From an uncultured Bacilli bacterium (GTDB lineage: Bacteria > Bacillota_I > Bacilli_A > ML615J-28 > CAG-313), in contig CAJGCS010000049.1 of assembly GCA_904501965.1 (NCBI GenBank), positions 1 through 7,271 on the forward strand: 7,271 nucleotides of DNA, read 5' to 3'. The position numbers were made by a program, and so were the translations under genes. A model generated the notes under the pieces. That model made no database searches. It worked only from the letters and a program-made list of their open reading frames with translations, and was not told the origin of the DNA. Below, piece after piece: positions 1 through 6,318 of the stretch; position 1 is the stretch's first letter, and the number at the start of each line of letters is the position of its first letter.

Positions 1-20
1 AATAAAGTTAGTTAGTTAAT

Positions 21-28
21 AAAGGAGG
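21..28 (+). promoter_or_regulatory. Strong Shine-Dalgarno of the gdpP-rplI fusion gene
   Basis: AAAGGAGG lies 4 bases before the ATG at 33 and is a near-perfect anti-SD match, which fixes the start of the fusion gene. The bases before it (1-20) contain three GTTA units and stop codons in all frames. No promoter is visible in this short stretch, so the operon promoter or an upstream gene lies outside the window. Confidence 0.85.
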
Positions 29-32
29 ATTT

Positions 33-2519
33 ATGAAAAAGAAAAGATCAGTATTTTTAATCCTTATACTTTTATTTGTTATAATCGTTTCAATTGCAGG
101 AATTATTTTGATTCCTGGCCAAGTGTTCACTATTGATCCTAATTTAGACTGGACGCAATATTTAATCTATATTCCAATTACTACACTAGTAGTAGCTCTA
201 TCAGTTTTAATTGCACATATTGGAAATAGTAACCATCAAAAGCATATTAAAGCTATGGAAAATAGATTATCAATGTGGAATTCAATTAGCTATCGTGTTA
301 AAAAAGCTGGTGAAACTGCATTTAATAAACTACCTATCGGTATTATTGTAATTGATAATGACTATAAAATTGTATGGTCAAATGATAATGCAAGAACAAT
401 TTTTATGAGTCCATTACAAAGTACAAACTTACGTGATGTTTCACTTTCTATTTATGATAAAATGATTTCTACAGAACAAGATGAATCAGGAGTTATTCGT
501 TTTATTCAAAATATATATGGTAGCATTTATGAGGTAGAATATTCACCACAATATGATGTATTATACTTTAAGAATATTACTGAGTTAGAACAACTAAGAG
601 TTAGATATGATAATCGTATATGTGCAGTTGGTTATATTAATGTAGATAACCTAGAAGAAACTTTAGCAGAATTCTATGTTCAAGATCGTACAAAATATCA
701 AGGTGAAATTATTAATGCTATTACAAATTGGGCTAGTAAATTTGGTGTTCATGTACGTGCTTATAGTGATTCTAAATATATGTTAATCATGGATAAAGAA
801 CAACTAAGTAATGTTGTTAAAGACAACTTTACTATTCTTGATGATGTTAAAACTTTATTTACAACAAGTAGAAGCGTACGTGTTACTTTAACCATTGGTA
901 TAGCATGCGCTGATATTAATATAACACAGCTTGCAGATGAAGCTCAACATCAACTTGAACTTGCGTTAAACCGTGGTGGTGACCAAGCAGTTGTTAAGAT
1001 TGATGAAAAGTTAATGTACTTTGGTGCTAAAACTGACCCTGTTCAAAAAGAGTCACGTGTTGGTATTAGAAATAAGAGTGAAGAACTTCAAGCATTAATT
1101 AAACAATCTTCATGTGTTTATTCAATCGGTCATCGAAATTTAGACGCTGATGGATTTGCTGCTACACTTGCAATATACTTAATGGCAAAATCTTTAGGAA
1201 AAGAAGCATATATCATTCTTGATCCAAATAGTATAGATCCAACTGTTGCAAGAATTTATGAAAGTATTAAACTAGAATATTTATCTTTATTAGATGATAT
1301 TGTTTCACCATCTAAGATATCAAAGGTTGATAAGAATAGTTTATTAATGATTGTTGACTGTCAAACAGAACAACAACTTGCTGATTCTAAATTTATTAAG
1401 AAGTTTGATAAAATTGGTATTATTGATCATCACAGAAAAGGTGAGGGTGAAGTTAAAAATCCAAGATATTATTACACTTTAACATCTGCATCATCAAGTG
1501 TAGAATTAATCGCAGGTTTATTTGAATTTTGTGAAAAACCACTTGAAATAAATGAATTTGAAGCAACACTTCTATTACTAGGTGTTGTTGTTGATACAAA
1601 TAACTTTGTATATCGTACATCATCTACAACATTTGAAGTAGCTGCAAAACTTCAAAAATATGGTGCTGATATGAATATGGTTAAAACATATTTAAAAGAA
1701 ACTCATGATGAGAAAAAACTAAGAAATGTATTTATTGACAAAATGGAAGTTAAAGGAGTTAATAAAAACATTGCGATAACATTTGATGATAGCCAAAATA
1801 AATACGAAAGAGCTGACCTTGCGAAAGTATCAGATGAACTAATTTCTATTTCAGGTATTGAACTTGGTTTAACAATTGCATACCTTGAAGAAGGTAGAAT
1901 TGGTATAAGCGCAAGAAGTTTAGGTAATATTAACTGTCAAATGTTAATGGAAAAAATGGGTGGAGGCGGACACTTAAATAATGCTGCTGCTCAAATTAAA
2001 AATTCAACTGTAAAAGAAGTTTATAAAAAACTTCTTGATACTCTTGAAAAATTTGTCGAAGAGGATACAAATATGAAAGTAATCTTAACAAAAGATCATA
2101 AGAAATATGGTAAAAAAGATGATATAATTGATGTTGCTGCTGGATTTGGTAATAACTTAATTAGAACTGGTCTTGCAATTTTTGCATCACCAGAAAACAT
2201 TAAAAATGTTGAAAAACAAAAAGCAGAAGAAAATGATGCAAAAAATAGAGAAATTCAACAACGTAAAGAAGAAAAAGAAGTTATTGAATCAAAACCTATC
2301 AAATTAACTGTTAGAGTTGGTAAGGATGGAAAATTATTTGGTTCGATTACCAACAAACAAATTGCAGAAGCTATTGAGCAACAATTTGGAATAAAAATTG
2401 AAAAAAGAAAAATCACAGTTGATGCTTCAATCAACACAATTGGTGAACATAAAGTAAATATTGATTTACATCAAAGTGTAAAAGCAACAGTAACAGTTTA
2501 CGTTTCTGAAGCAGAATAG
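33..2519 (+). CDS. GdpP-type cyclic-di-AMP phosphodiesterase fused to 50S ribosomal protein L9
   Basis: This 828-residue protein joins two normally separate proteins. Residues 1-680 match the length and layout of GdpP/YybT: a basic N-terminus, two membrane segments (about 7-29 and 43-64), a PAS domain (about 86-185), a degenerate GGDEF domain (about 190-330, with SDSKY at 245-249 in place of GGDEF), a DHH domain and a DHHA1 domain. Catalytic motifs are H367, D371 and D373 in GHRNLDAD, D442 in VDC, DHH at 465-467, D521 in VVVDT, and GGGGH at 643-647. The family hydrolyses cyclic-di-AMP to pApA at the inner face of the membrane. Residues 681-828 are a full-length L9 (MKVIL start, charged linker helix, LFGSIT motif near 768-773). 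Compared with typical L9, the NN-LIRTGLA loop (707-715) is one residue shorter. The catalytic set is complete, so the enzyme is probably active. I recall this fusion as a known database family (bifunctional signaling protein/L9). First gene of an operon with dnaB and prfA. Confidence 0.93.
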   Translation: MKKKRSVFLILILLFVIIVSIAGIILIPGQVFTIDPNLDWTQYLIYIPITTLVVALSVLIAHIGNSNHQKHIKAMENRLSMWNSISYRVKKAGETAFNKLPIGIIVIDNDYKIVWSNDNARTIFMSPLQSTNLRDVSLSIYDKMISTEQDESGVIRFIQNIYGSIYEVEYSPQYDVLYFKNITELEQLRVRYDNRICAVGYINVDNLEETLAEFYVQDRTKYQGEIINAITNWASKFGVHVRAYSDSKYMLIMDKEQLSNVVKDNFTILDDVKTLFTTSRSVRVTLTIGIACADINITQLADEAQHQLELALNRGGDQAVVKIDEKLMYFGAKTDPVQKESRVGIRNKSEELQALIKQSSCVYSIGHRNLDADGFAATLAIYLMAKSLGKEAYIILDPNSIDPTVARIYESIKLEYLSLLDDIVSPSKISKVDKNSLLMIVDCQTEQQLADSKFIKKFDKIGIIDHHRKGEGEVKNPRYYYTLTSASSSVELIAGLFEFCEKPLEINEFEATLLLLGVVVDTNNFVYRTSSTTFEVAAKLQKYGADMNMVKTYLKETHDEKKLRNVFIDKMEVKGVNKNIAITFDDSQNKYERADLAKVSDELISISGIELGLTIAYLEEGRIGISARSLGNINCQMLMEKMGGGGHLNNAAAQIKNSTVKEVYKKLLDTLEKFVEEDTNMKVILTKDHKKYGKKDDIIDVAAGFGNNLIRTGLAIFASPENIKNVEKQKAEENDAKNREIQQRKEEKEVIESKPIKLTVRVGKDGKLFGSITNKQIAEAIEQQFGIKIEKRKITVDASINTIGEHKVNIDLHQSVKATVTVYVSEAE
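2058..2075 (+). promoter_or_regulatory. Possible internal ribosome binding site and start codon for free L9
   Basis: At the fusion junction GAAGAGG (2058-2064) stands 8 bases before an in-frame ATG (2073-2075) that encodes residue 681, the exact ancestral first Met of L9 (MKVIL). This looks like the preserved ribosome binding site of a once-separate rplI gene. If used, it would give a soluble 148-residue L9 in addition to the membrane-bound fusion. GAAGAGG is also simply the sequence encoding Glu-Glu, so coincidence is possible. Confidence 0.4.
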
Positions 2520-2522
2520 GAG
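2518..2522 (+). promoter_or_regulatory. Shine-Dalgarno of dnaB, overlapping the upstream stop
   Basis: AGGAG begins inside the TAG stop (2517-2519) of the fusion gene and ends 6 bases before the dnaB ATG at 2529. The arrangement suggests translational coupling between the two genes. Confidence 0.8.
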
Positions 2523-2528
2523 TAATTT

Positions 2529-3941
2529 ATGGAAGCTAATCGCACTGTTCCATATAATGTAGATGCTGAGAAATATGTCTTAGGTAGTGTATTTTTTGAT
2601 AATAATATAATAACAGGTCTTGTTGGTCGTTTATCAGAAAATGATTTCTATGATGAACGCAATCAAGTGTTATTTAAGGCAATGGTTTCTCTTCATGCAA
2701 ATAACAAAAAAATTGAATTATTATCAGTGACAGAAGAACTTGAACACTTAAATCATCAAGTAACAGAAGAATTTAAACAATACGTTATTGATGTTATTGA
2801 ATCTGTTCCAACTGTTTCTACAACTAATCTTTATGTTGAACTTGTTGAAGAAAAAGCACTTGAAAGAAAGCTTTTAACTGATATGAAAGATATCTCTGAT
2901 GATATTTTATTTAATAAAATGTCATTTCAAGACTTACTTGATAAAGCAGAAGACAAAATTATCAATGTAATCAAGAAAAGAAAAACATCAGATATCGTTA
3001 CAATGAGTCAAGCTAGTGAACAAGTTTATAAACAAATTGAAAAGTTTACAGAGCAAAAGAGTGGGTTAACTGGATTATCAAGTGGATTTACAAAGGTTAA
3101 TGAAGTTACACTTGGTCTTCAACGTGGTGACTTAATGATTCTTGCTGCACGTCCATCTGTTGGTAAATCTGCATATGCAATTAATCTTGCATTAAACGTT
3201 GCAAAAGAAAACAATGCTCACGTTGCATTCTTCTCACTGGAAATGAGTATTGAACAATTAATGATGAGAATTTATGCTAAAGCAGCTGAAGTTGCTTTAA
3301 CAAAAATTAGAACAGGTGATTTAACTCCTGAAGATTTAATTTTACTTGGTCTTGCTCGTCAAGAACTTGCAACAACAAACCTTTATTTTGACGAAACAAG
3401 TTCAAATAACTTATCAGATATTAGAACAAAATGTCGTCAATTAAAAAATGAAGGTAAACTTGACTTTGTTGTAATTGACTACTTACAATTAATTACAACT
3501 AAATCAAACCGTGGTAGTAGACAAGAAGAAGTATCACAAATTTCACGTAACTTAAAAACATTAGCACGTGATTTAGAAGTTCCAGTTCTTGCTTTATCAC
3601 AACTTTCTCGTAGTATTGAAGGCCGTGAAGATAAACGACCAATGCTTGCCGACTTACGTGAATCAGGAAGTATTGAACAAGATGCCGACGTCGTAATGTT
3701 CTTATATCGTAGAAGTGACGTTGAAGGTGTTGAAAAGACTGATGAAGAAGGCAATATGAATATGCGAGAAGATAGACACAACGAAGTACAAGAACTAGTA
3801 CTTAGTATTGCTAAGAACCGTCAAGGTGCTCTTGCAAATATTGATTATCAGTTCTATGGACATTTCTGTCGTTTCGTTGAAAGAAAAGAATTTAAACCAC
3901 TAGTTTCTAGTAAAGCAAAAAAACAAAAGAAAGATAATTAA
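2529..3941 (+). CDS. dnaB: Replicative DNA helicase DnaB (DnaC in Bacillus naming)
   Basis: This is the hexameric 5'-3' helicase that unwinds DNA at the replication fork in the cytoplasm. The 470 residues are a normal full length. The N-terminal helical domain (about 1-100) opens with the family signature PYNVDAEKYVLGS (8-20). A linker region runs to about 175, followed by the RecA-like ATPase domain (about 180-455). Visible motifs are Walker A ARPSVGKS (207-214, with K213 and S214), H1a FFSLEMS (234-240, E238), Walker B with D317 in VVIDYLQLI, H3 with Q358 in LALSQLSRS, H4 around LRESGSIEQDAD (376-387), and the KNRQG segment with K429 and R431, the position of the arginine finger. A lysine-rich tail ends the protein. 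The ATG at 2529 has its own SD and follows the fusion gene by 9 bases. The order gdpP-rplI-dnaB is the usual Firmicutes one. No intein or other insertion is seen. Confidence 0.97.
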   Translation: MEANRTVPYNVDAEKYVLGSVFFDNNIITGLVGRLSENDFYDERNQVLFKAMVSLHANNKKIELLSVTEELEHLNHQVTEEFKQYVIDVIESVPTVSTTNLYVELVEEKALERKLLTDMKDISDDILFNKMSFQDLLDKAEDKIINVIKKRKTSDIVTMSQASEQVYKQIEKFTEQKSGLTGLSSGFTKVNEVTLGLQRGDLMILAARPSVGKSAYAINLALNVAKENNAHVAFFSLEMSIEQLMMRIYAKAAEVALTKIRTGDLTPEDLILLGLARQELATTNLYFDETSSNNLSDIRTKCRQLKNEGKLDFVVIDYLQLITTKSNRGSRQEEVSQISRNLKTLARDLEVPVLALSQLSRSIEGREDKRPMLADLRESGSIEQDADVVMFLYRRSDVEGVEKTDEEGNMNMREDRHNEVQELVLSIAKNRQGALANIDYQFYGHFCRFVERKEFKPLVSSKAKKQKKDN

Positions 3942-3942
3942 T

Positions 3943-3948
3943 GGTGAT
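3943..3948 (+). promoter_or_regulatory. Off-centre Shine-Dalgarno of prfA
   Basis: GGTGAT is 5 bases before the prfA ATG at 3954. It matches the 3' half of the extended SD consensus (AAGGAGGTGAT) rather than the AGGAGG core. It probably gives weaker initiation than at the two upstream genes, or relies on ribosomes finishing dnaB, whose TAA is 3939-3941. Confidence 0.55.
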
Positions 3949-3953
3949 TAATT

Positions 3954-5027
3954 ATGGCGAGTCGTATAGACATTATATGTCAAAGATATGATCAAATAAA
4001 TGAACTTTTAACAGATATGAGTGTTGTAAGTGATATTAAAAGACTTACTGAACTTTCTAAGGAACAACGCTCTATTGAAAAAACAGTTTTAAAATATCGA
4101 GACATTCAAAAATTAGAAAAAGAAATTGAAGATTTAAAAGAAATGGTTCATGACGAAGACCCTGACATTCGTGAAATGGCAGAAGTTGAATTAGCTGATG
4201 CTGAAGAAAAATTAGTTAAATGGAATGAAGAATTAAAAATCTTATTACTTCCAAAAGACCCTAACGACGAAAAGAACGTAGTTGTTGAAATAAGAGGAGC
4301 TGCTGGTGGTGATGAAGGTAATATCTTCGCTGGTGACTTATACAGAATGTATGTAAAATATGCTGAATCAAAAGGATGGAAGATTGAACTTCTTGATTCT
4401 GAAGATTGTGAAGCTGGTGGATTTAGTAACATTAGCTTTATGATTAATGGTGATTCTGTATATTCATTCTTAAAATATGAATCAGGATCACACCGTGTAC
4501 AAAGAGTTCCATCAACTGAATCAGCTGGTAGAATTCACACATCAACTGCAACAGTTTTAGTAATGCCTGAAGCTGATGAACTTGAAGTTCAACTTGACAT
4601 GAATGATGTTAGAATTGATATCTTCTGTTCATCTGGTCCTGGTGGACAATCAGTTAATACAACAAAATCAGCTGTTCGTGTAACACACATTCCAACTGGT
4701 ATTATCGTATCTTGTCAAGATGGTAAGAGTCAACATGAAAACAAAGCAAGTGCTCTAAAAGTATTACAAGCAAGACTTTATGATAAGATGTTACAAGATA
4801 AAGAAGCAGCTGAAGGAGCTGAACGTCAAGCAAAAATCGGTCATGGTGATAGAAGTGAAAAAATTAGAACTTACAACTATCCTCAAAACCGTGTTACAGA
4901 CCATAGAATCGGTTATACAGTTCAACAACTTGACCGTATTATGGAAGGAAAACTTGATGGAGTAATTGAAGCACTTATTACATATGAACAACAAAAGATG
5001 TTAAGTGTTGCAGAAACTGAAGAATAA
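3954..5027 (+). CDS. prfA: Peptide chain release factor 1 (RF1)
   Basis: RF1 recognises UAA and UAG in the ribosomal A site and triggers peptide release. The 357 residues are the normal length. A coiled-coil-rich N-terminal domain (about 1-105) is followed by the PCRF region with EIRGAAGGDEGNIFAGDLYRMY (112-133). The stop-codon recognition loop is RVQRVPSTESAGRIHTSTAT (181-200): the tripeptide is PST (186-188), fitting the RF1 PxT pattern and excluding the SPF of RF2. The catalytic GGQ is at 230-232 in SSGPGGQSVNTT, and the C-terminal region carries EKIRTYNYPQNRVTDHR (302-318). Two genes in this window end in TAG, so RF1 is needed. The gene is 12 bases after dnaB and is the last of the operon, followed by a strong terminator. 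The methyltransferase gene prmC, which often follows prfA in other Firmicutes, is not here. Confidence 0.97.
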   Translation: MASRIDIICQRYDQINELLTDMSVVSDIKRLTELSKEQRSIEKTVLKYRDIQKLEKEIEDLKEMVHDEDPDIREMAEVELADAEEKLVKWNEELKILLLPKDPNDEKNVVVEIRGAAGGDEGNIFAGDLYRMYVKYAESKGWKIELLDSEDCEAGGFSNISFMINGDSVYSFLKYESGSHRVQRVPSTESAGRIHTSTATVLVMPEADELEVQLDMNDVRIDIFCSSGPGGQSVNTTKSAVRVTHIPTGIIVSCQDGKSQHENKASALKVLQARLYDKMLQDKEAAEGAERQAKIGHGDRSEKIRTYNYPQNRVTDHRIGYTVQQLDRIMEGKLDGVIEALITYEQQKMLSVAETEE

Positions 5028-5035
5028 AAAAATAT

Positions 5036-5079
5036 GTGATTATAAAGCGGACATATTCGTTTTATAATCACTTTTTTTT
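5036..5079 (+). terminator. Strong intrinsic terminator of the gdpP-rplI/dnaB/prfA operon
   Basis: The left arm starts GTGATTATAAA (5036-5046) and the right arm ends TTTATAATCAC (5061-5071), an 11-bp perfect match. The stem continues inward through 5047-5051 with 5056-5060 (including two G-U pairs) to a CATA loop, giving 16 bp in total. Eight T follow (5072-5079). Seven A (5026-5032) precede the stem, but no gene to the right reads toward it, so it acts on the + strand. It starts 9 bases after the prfA stop. Confidence 0.93.
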
Positions 5080-5089
5080 ATATAATTCA

Positions 5090-5117
5090 TTTATAAAAAT
5101 AAAAAATATGATATAAT
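5090..5117 (+). promoter_or_regulatory. Probable sigma-A promoter of the patB-like gene, extended -10 type
   Basis: A consensus -10 TATAAT (5112-5117) is preceded by TG at 5109-5110, giving the extended form TGnTATAAT. A weak -35 candidate TTTATA (5090-5095) lies 16 bases upstream in an A-rich stretch. Transcription would begin near 5124, leaving a leader of about 20 bases that holds just the SD. No operator-like palindrome is seen between this promoter and the gene. Confidence 0.72.
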
Positions 5118-5130
5118 TACATTAGAAAAA

Positions 5131-5136
5131 GAGGTG
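5131..5136 (+). promoter_or_regulatory. Shine-Dalgarno that decides the patB-like start
   Basis: GAGGTG is 6 bases before the ATG at 5143. An in-frame GTG at 5134 lies inside this SD, so it cannot be the start served by it. The ATG at 5143 is therefore preferred. Confidence 0.8.
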
Positions 5137-5142
5137 TTTTGT

Positions 5143-6291
5143 ATGAATGGTTTATTTAATGAAAAAATAGAAAGAACAAATACAGGTGCAATTAAATGGG
5201 ATGCACAACCAAATAAAGAAGATCTACCTTTTTGGATTGCAGATTCTGATTATGCAAGTGCACCTTGTGTACTTGATGCATTAAAACATGTTGCAAGCCA
5301 TGGTGTATATGGATATAATAAAATTCCTGATGAATTCTTTGATGCTATTAAATATTGGTATAAAAAACGCTATGATAGTAATGTCTTAAAAGAATGGATT
5401 ATTCCTTCAACTGGTGTTATTTTATCAATTAGAATGCTTCTTGATATTTTAACTAAAGAAGGTGATGGTGTTATTTTACAAACACCTGTTTATCATACTT
5501 TCCATCATGTAATAAATAACAATAATCGAGTAATCATTGAGAATAAGCTAATTAAACAAAATGATACTTACGTTATGAACTATGATAACCTTGAAAGTTT
5601 ATTTAAAATGGGACATAAAGTGATGATTCTTTGTTCTCCACATAATCCTGTAGGTCGCATTTGGAAAGAAGAAGAAATTAAAAAAGTATTGGAAATTGCA
5701 AAAAAATATAATGCATTTGTAATTATTGATGAGATTCATAGTGATTTAAACGTAACTTCTAACAAGTTTGTAAGTGGAATAGATTTTGTTAATATATATG
5801 ATAATATTGTGATTTGTAATGCACCAAGTAAAGCTTTTAATATTGCTGGACTTCATACATCATATCTAATTGTTCCAAAAGAAGAAATGAGAAATAAAAT
5901 TAACGCTTTATCAGAAAAAGAATTTTTAAATTCACCTTCTGTATTTGGCTATAGTGCAACTATTGCAGCTTACACTAAAGGTGAAGAATGGATCAAAGAA
6001 CAAAACAAACATATTTTAAATAATTACAAATACTTAAAAGAATTCTTAAATGAATACTTAAAAGATGTAGTTGTTACAAAATTAGAAGGTACTTATCTTG
6101 TTTGGCTTGATTTCTCTTATACAAATCTTACTACTGATGAGATATTAGAAAAGTGTAAGAACAATGGAATTATTTGTTCAGGTGGTGTTCAATTTTGCAA
6201 AGATTATGAATCTTATTTAAGATTTAATATTGCATGTCCATTTGATCAATTAAAAGAAGGATTAAATAGACTTGTAAAAACATTCAAATAG
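5143..6291 (+). CDS. patB: MalY/PatB-family PLP-dependent cystathionine beta-lyase (C-S lyase)
   Basis: This is a class I/II aminotransferase-fold enzyme of the MalY/PatB branch. The family cleaves the C-S bond of cystathionine or cysteine conjugates to give a thiol, pyruvate and ammonia, in the cytoplasm. With the ATG at 5143 it has 382 residues, close to the usual 385-395. Branch signatures are LPFWIADSDY (28-37) and HGVYGY (53-58). Cofactor and substrate residues visible by motif are Y117 in TPVYHTF, N168 in SPHNPVGR, D196 in IIDEIHSD, the Schiff-base lysine K230 in APSKAFNIAGL, and R360 in YLRFNIACP, which should bind the substrate carboxylate. It has its own promoter and terminator and forms a single-gene unit. 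Whether it works in methionine synthesis, cysteine breakdown or regulation (as MalY does) cannot be told from the sequence. The symbol is by family and other labels (malY, metC-like) are equally defensible. Confidence 0.88.
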   Translation: MNGLFNEKIERTNTGAIKWDAQPNKEDLPFWIADSDYASAPCVLDALKHVASHGVYGYNKIPDEFFDAIKYWYKKRYDSNVLKEWIIPSTGVILSIRMLLDILTKEGDGVILQTPVYHTFHHVINNNNRVIIENKLIKQNDTYVMNYDNLESLFKMGHKVMILCSPHNPVGRIWKEEEIKKVLEIAKKYNAFVIIDEIHSDLNVTSNKFVSGIDFVNIYDNIVICNAPSKAFNIAGLHTSYLIVPKEEMRNKINALSEKEFLNSPSVFGYSATIAAYTKGEEWIKEQNKHILNNYKYLKEFLNEYLKDVVVTKLEGTYLVWLDFSYTNLTTDEILEKCKNNGIICSGGVQFCKDYESYLRFNIACPFDQLKEGLNRLVKTFK

Positions 6292-6318
6292 ACTAAGTTT
6301 TAAACTTAGTCTATTTTT
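6286..6318. terminator. Shared palindromic terminator between convergent genes
   Basis: AAATAGACTAAGTTT (6286-6300) and its exact reverse complement (6302-6316) are separated by one base. A realistic hairpin has a 12-bp stem and a 7-base TTTTAAA loop. On the + strand the right arm runs into TTTTT (6314-6318), giving an acceptable terminator for the patB-like gene. On the - strand only three T close the arm before GAATG, so termination there should be weaker. Both genes' stop codons (TAG 6289-6291 on +, TAA 6308-6306 on -) lie within the arms. Confidence 0.82.

Noticed and set aside
7..18. Three tandem GTTA units before the first gene
   Set aside because: Too short to be a meaningful repeat in AT-rich DNA. 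It may be the tail or stop of an upstream gene, but this cannot be decided.
3479..3781. 100-residue open frame on the - strand inside dnaB
   Set aside because: It lies wholly within the well-supported dnaB gene, shows no SD or recognisable domain, and is Ser/Arg-rich as expected of an antisense shadow. The other short overlapping frames (2255-2437, 4148-4432, 4780-4965, 4791-4994, 6535-6732) were dropped for the same reason.
5134..5142. GTG at 5134 as start of the patB-like gene, adding three residues
   Set aside because: The GTG is part of the SD sequence GAGGTG that serves the ATG at 5143 with good spacing, and family alignment begins naturally at the ATG.
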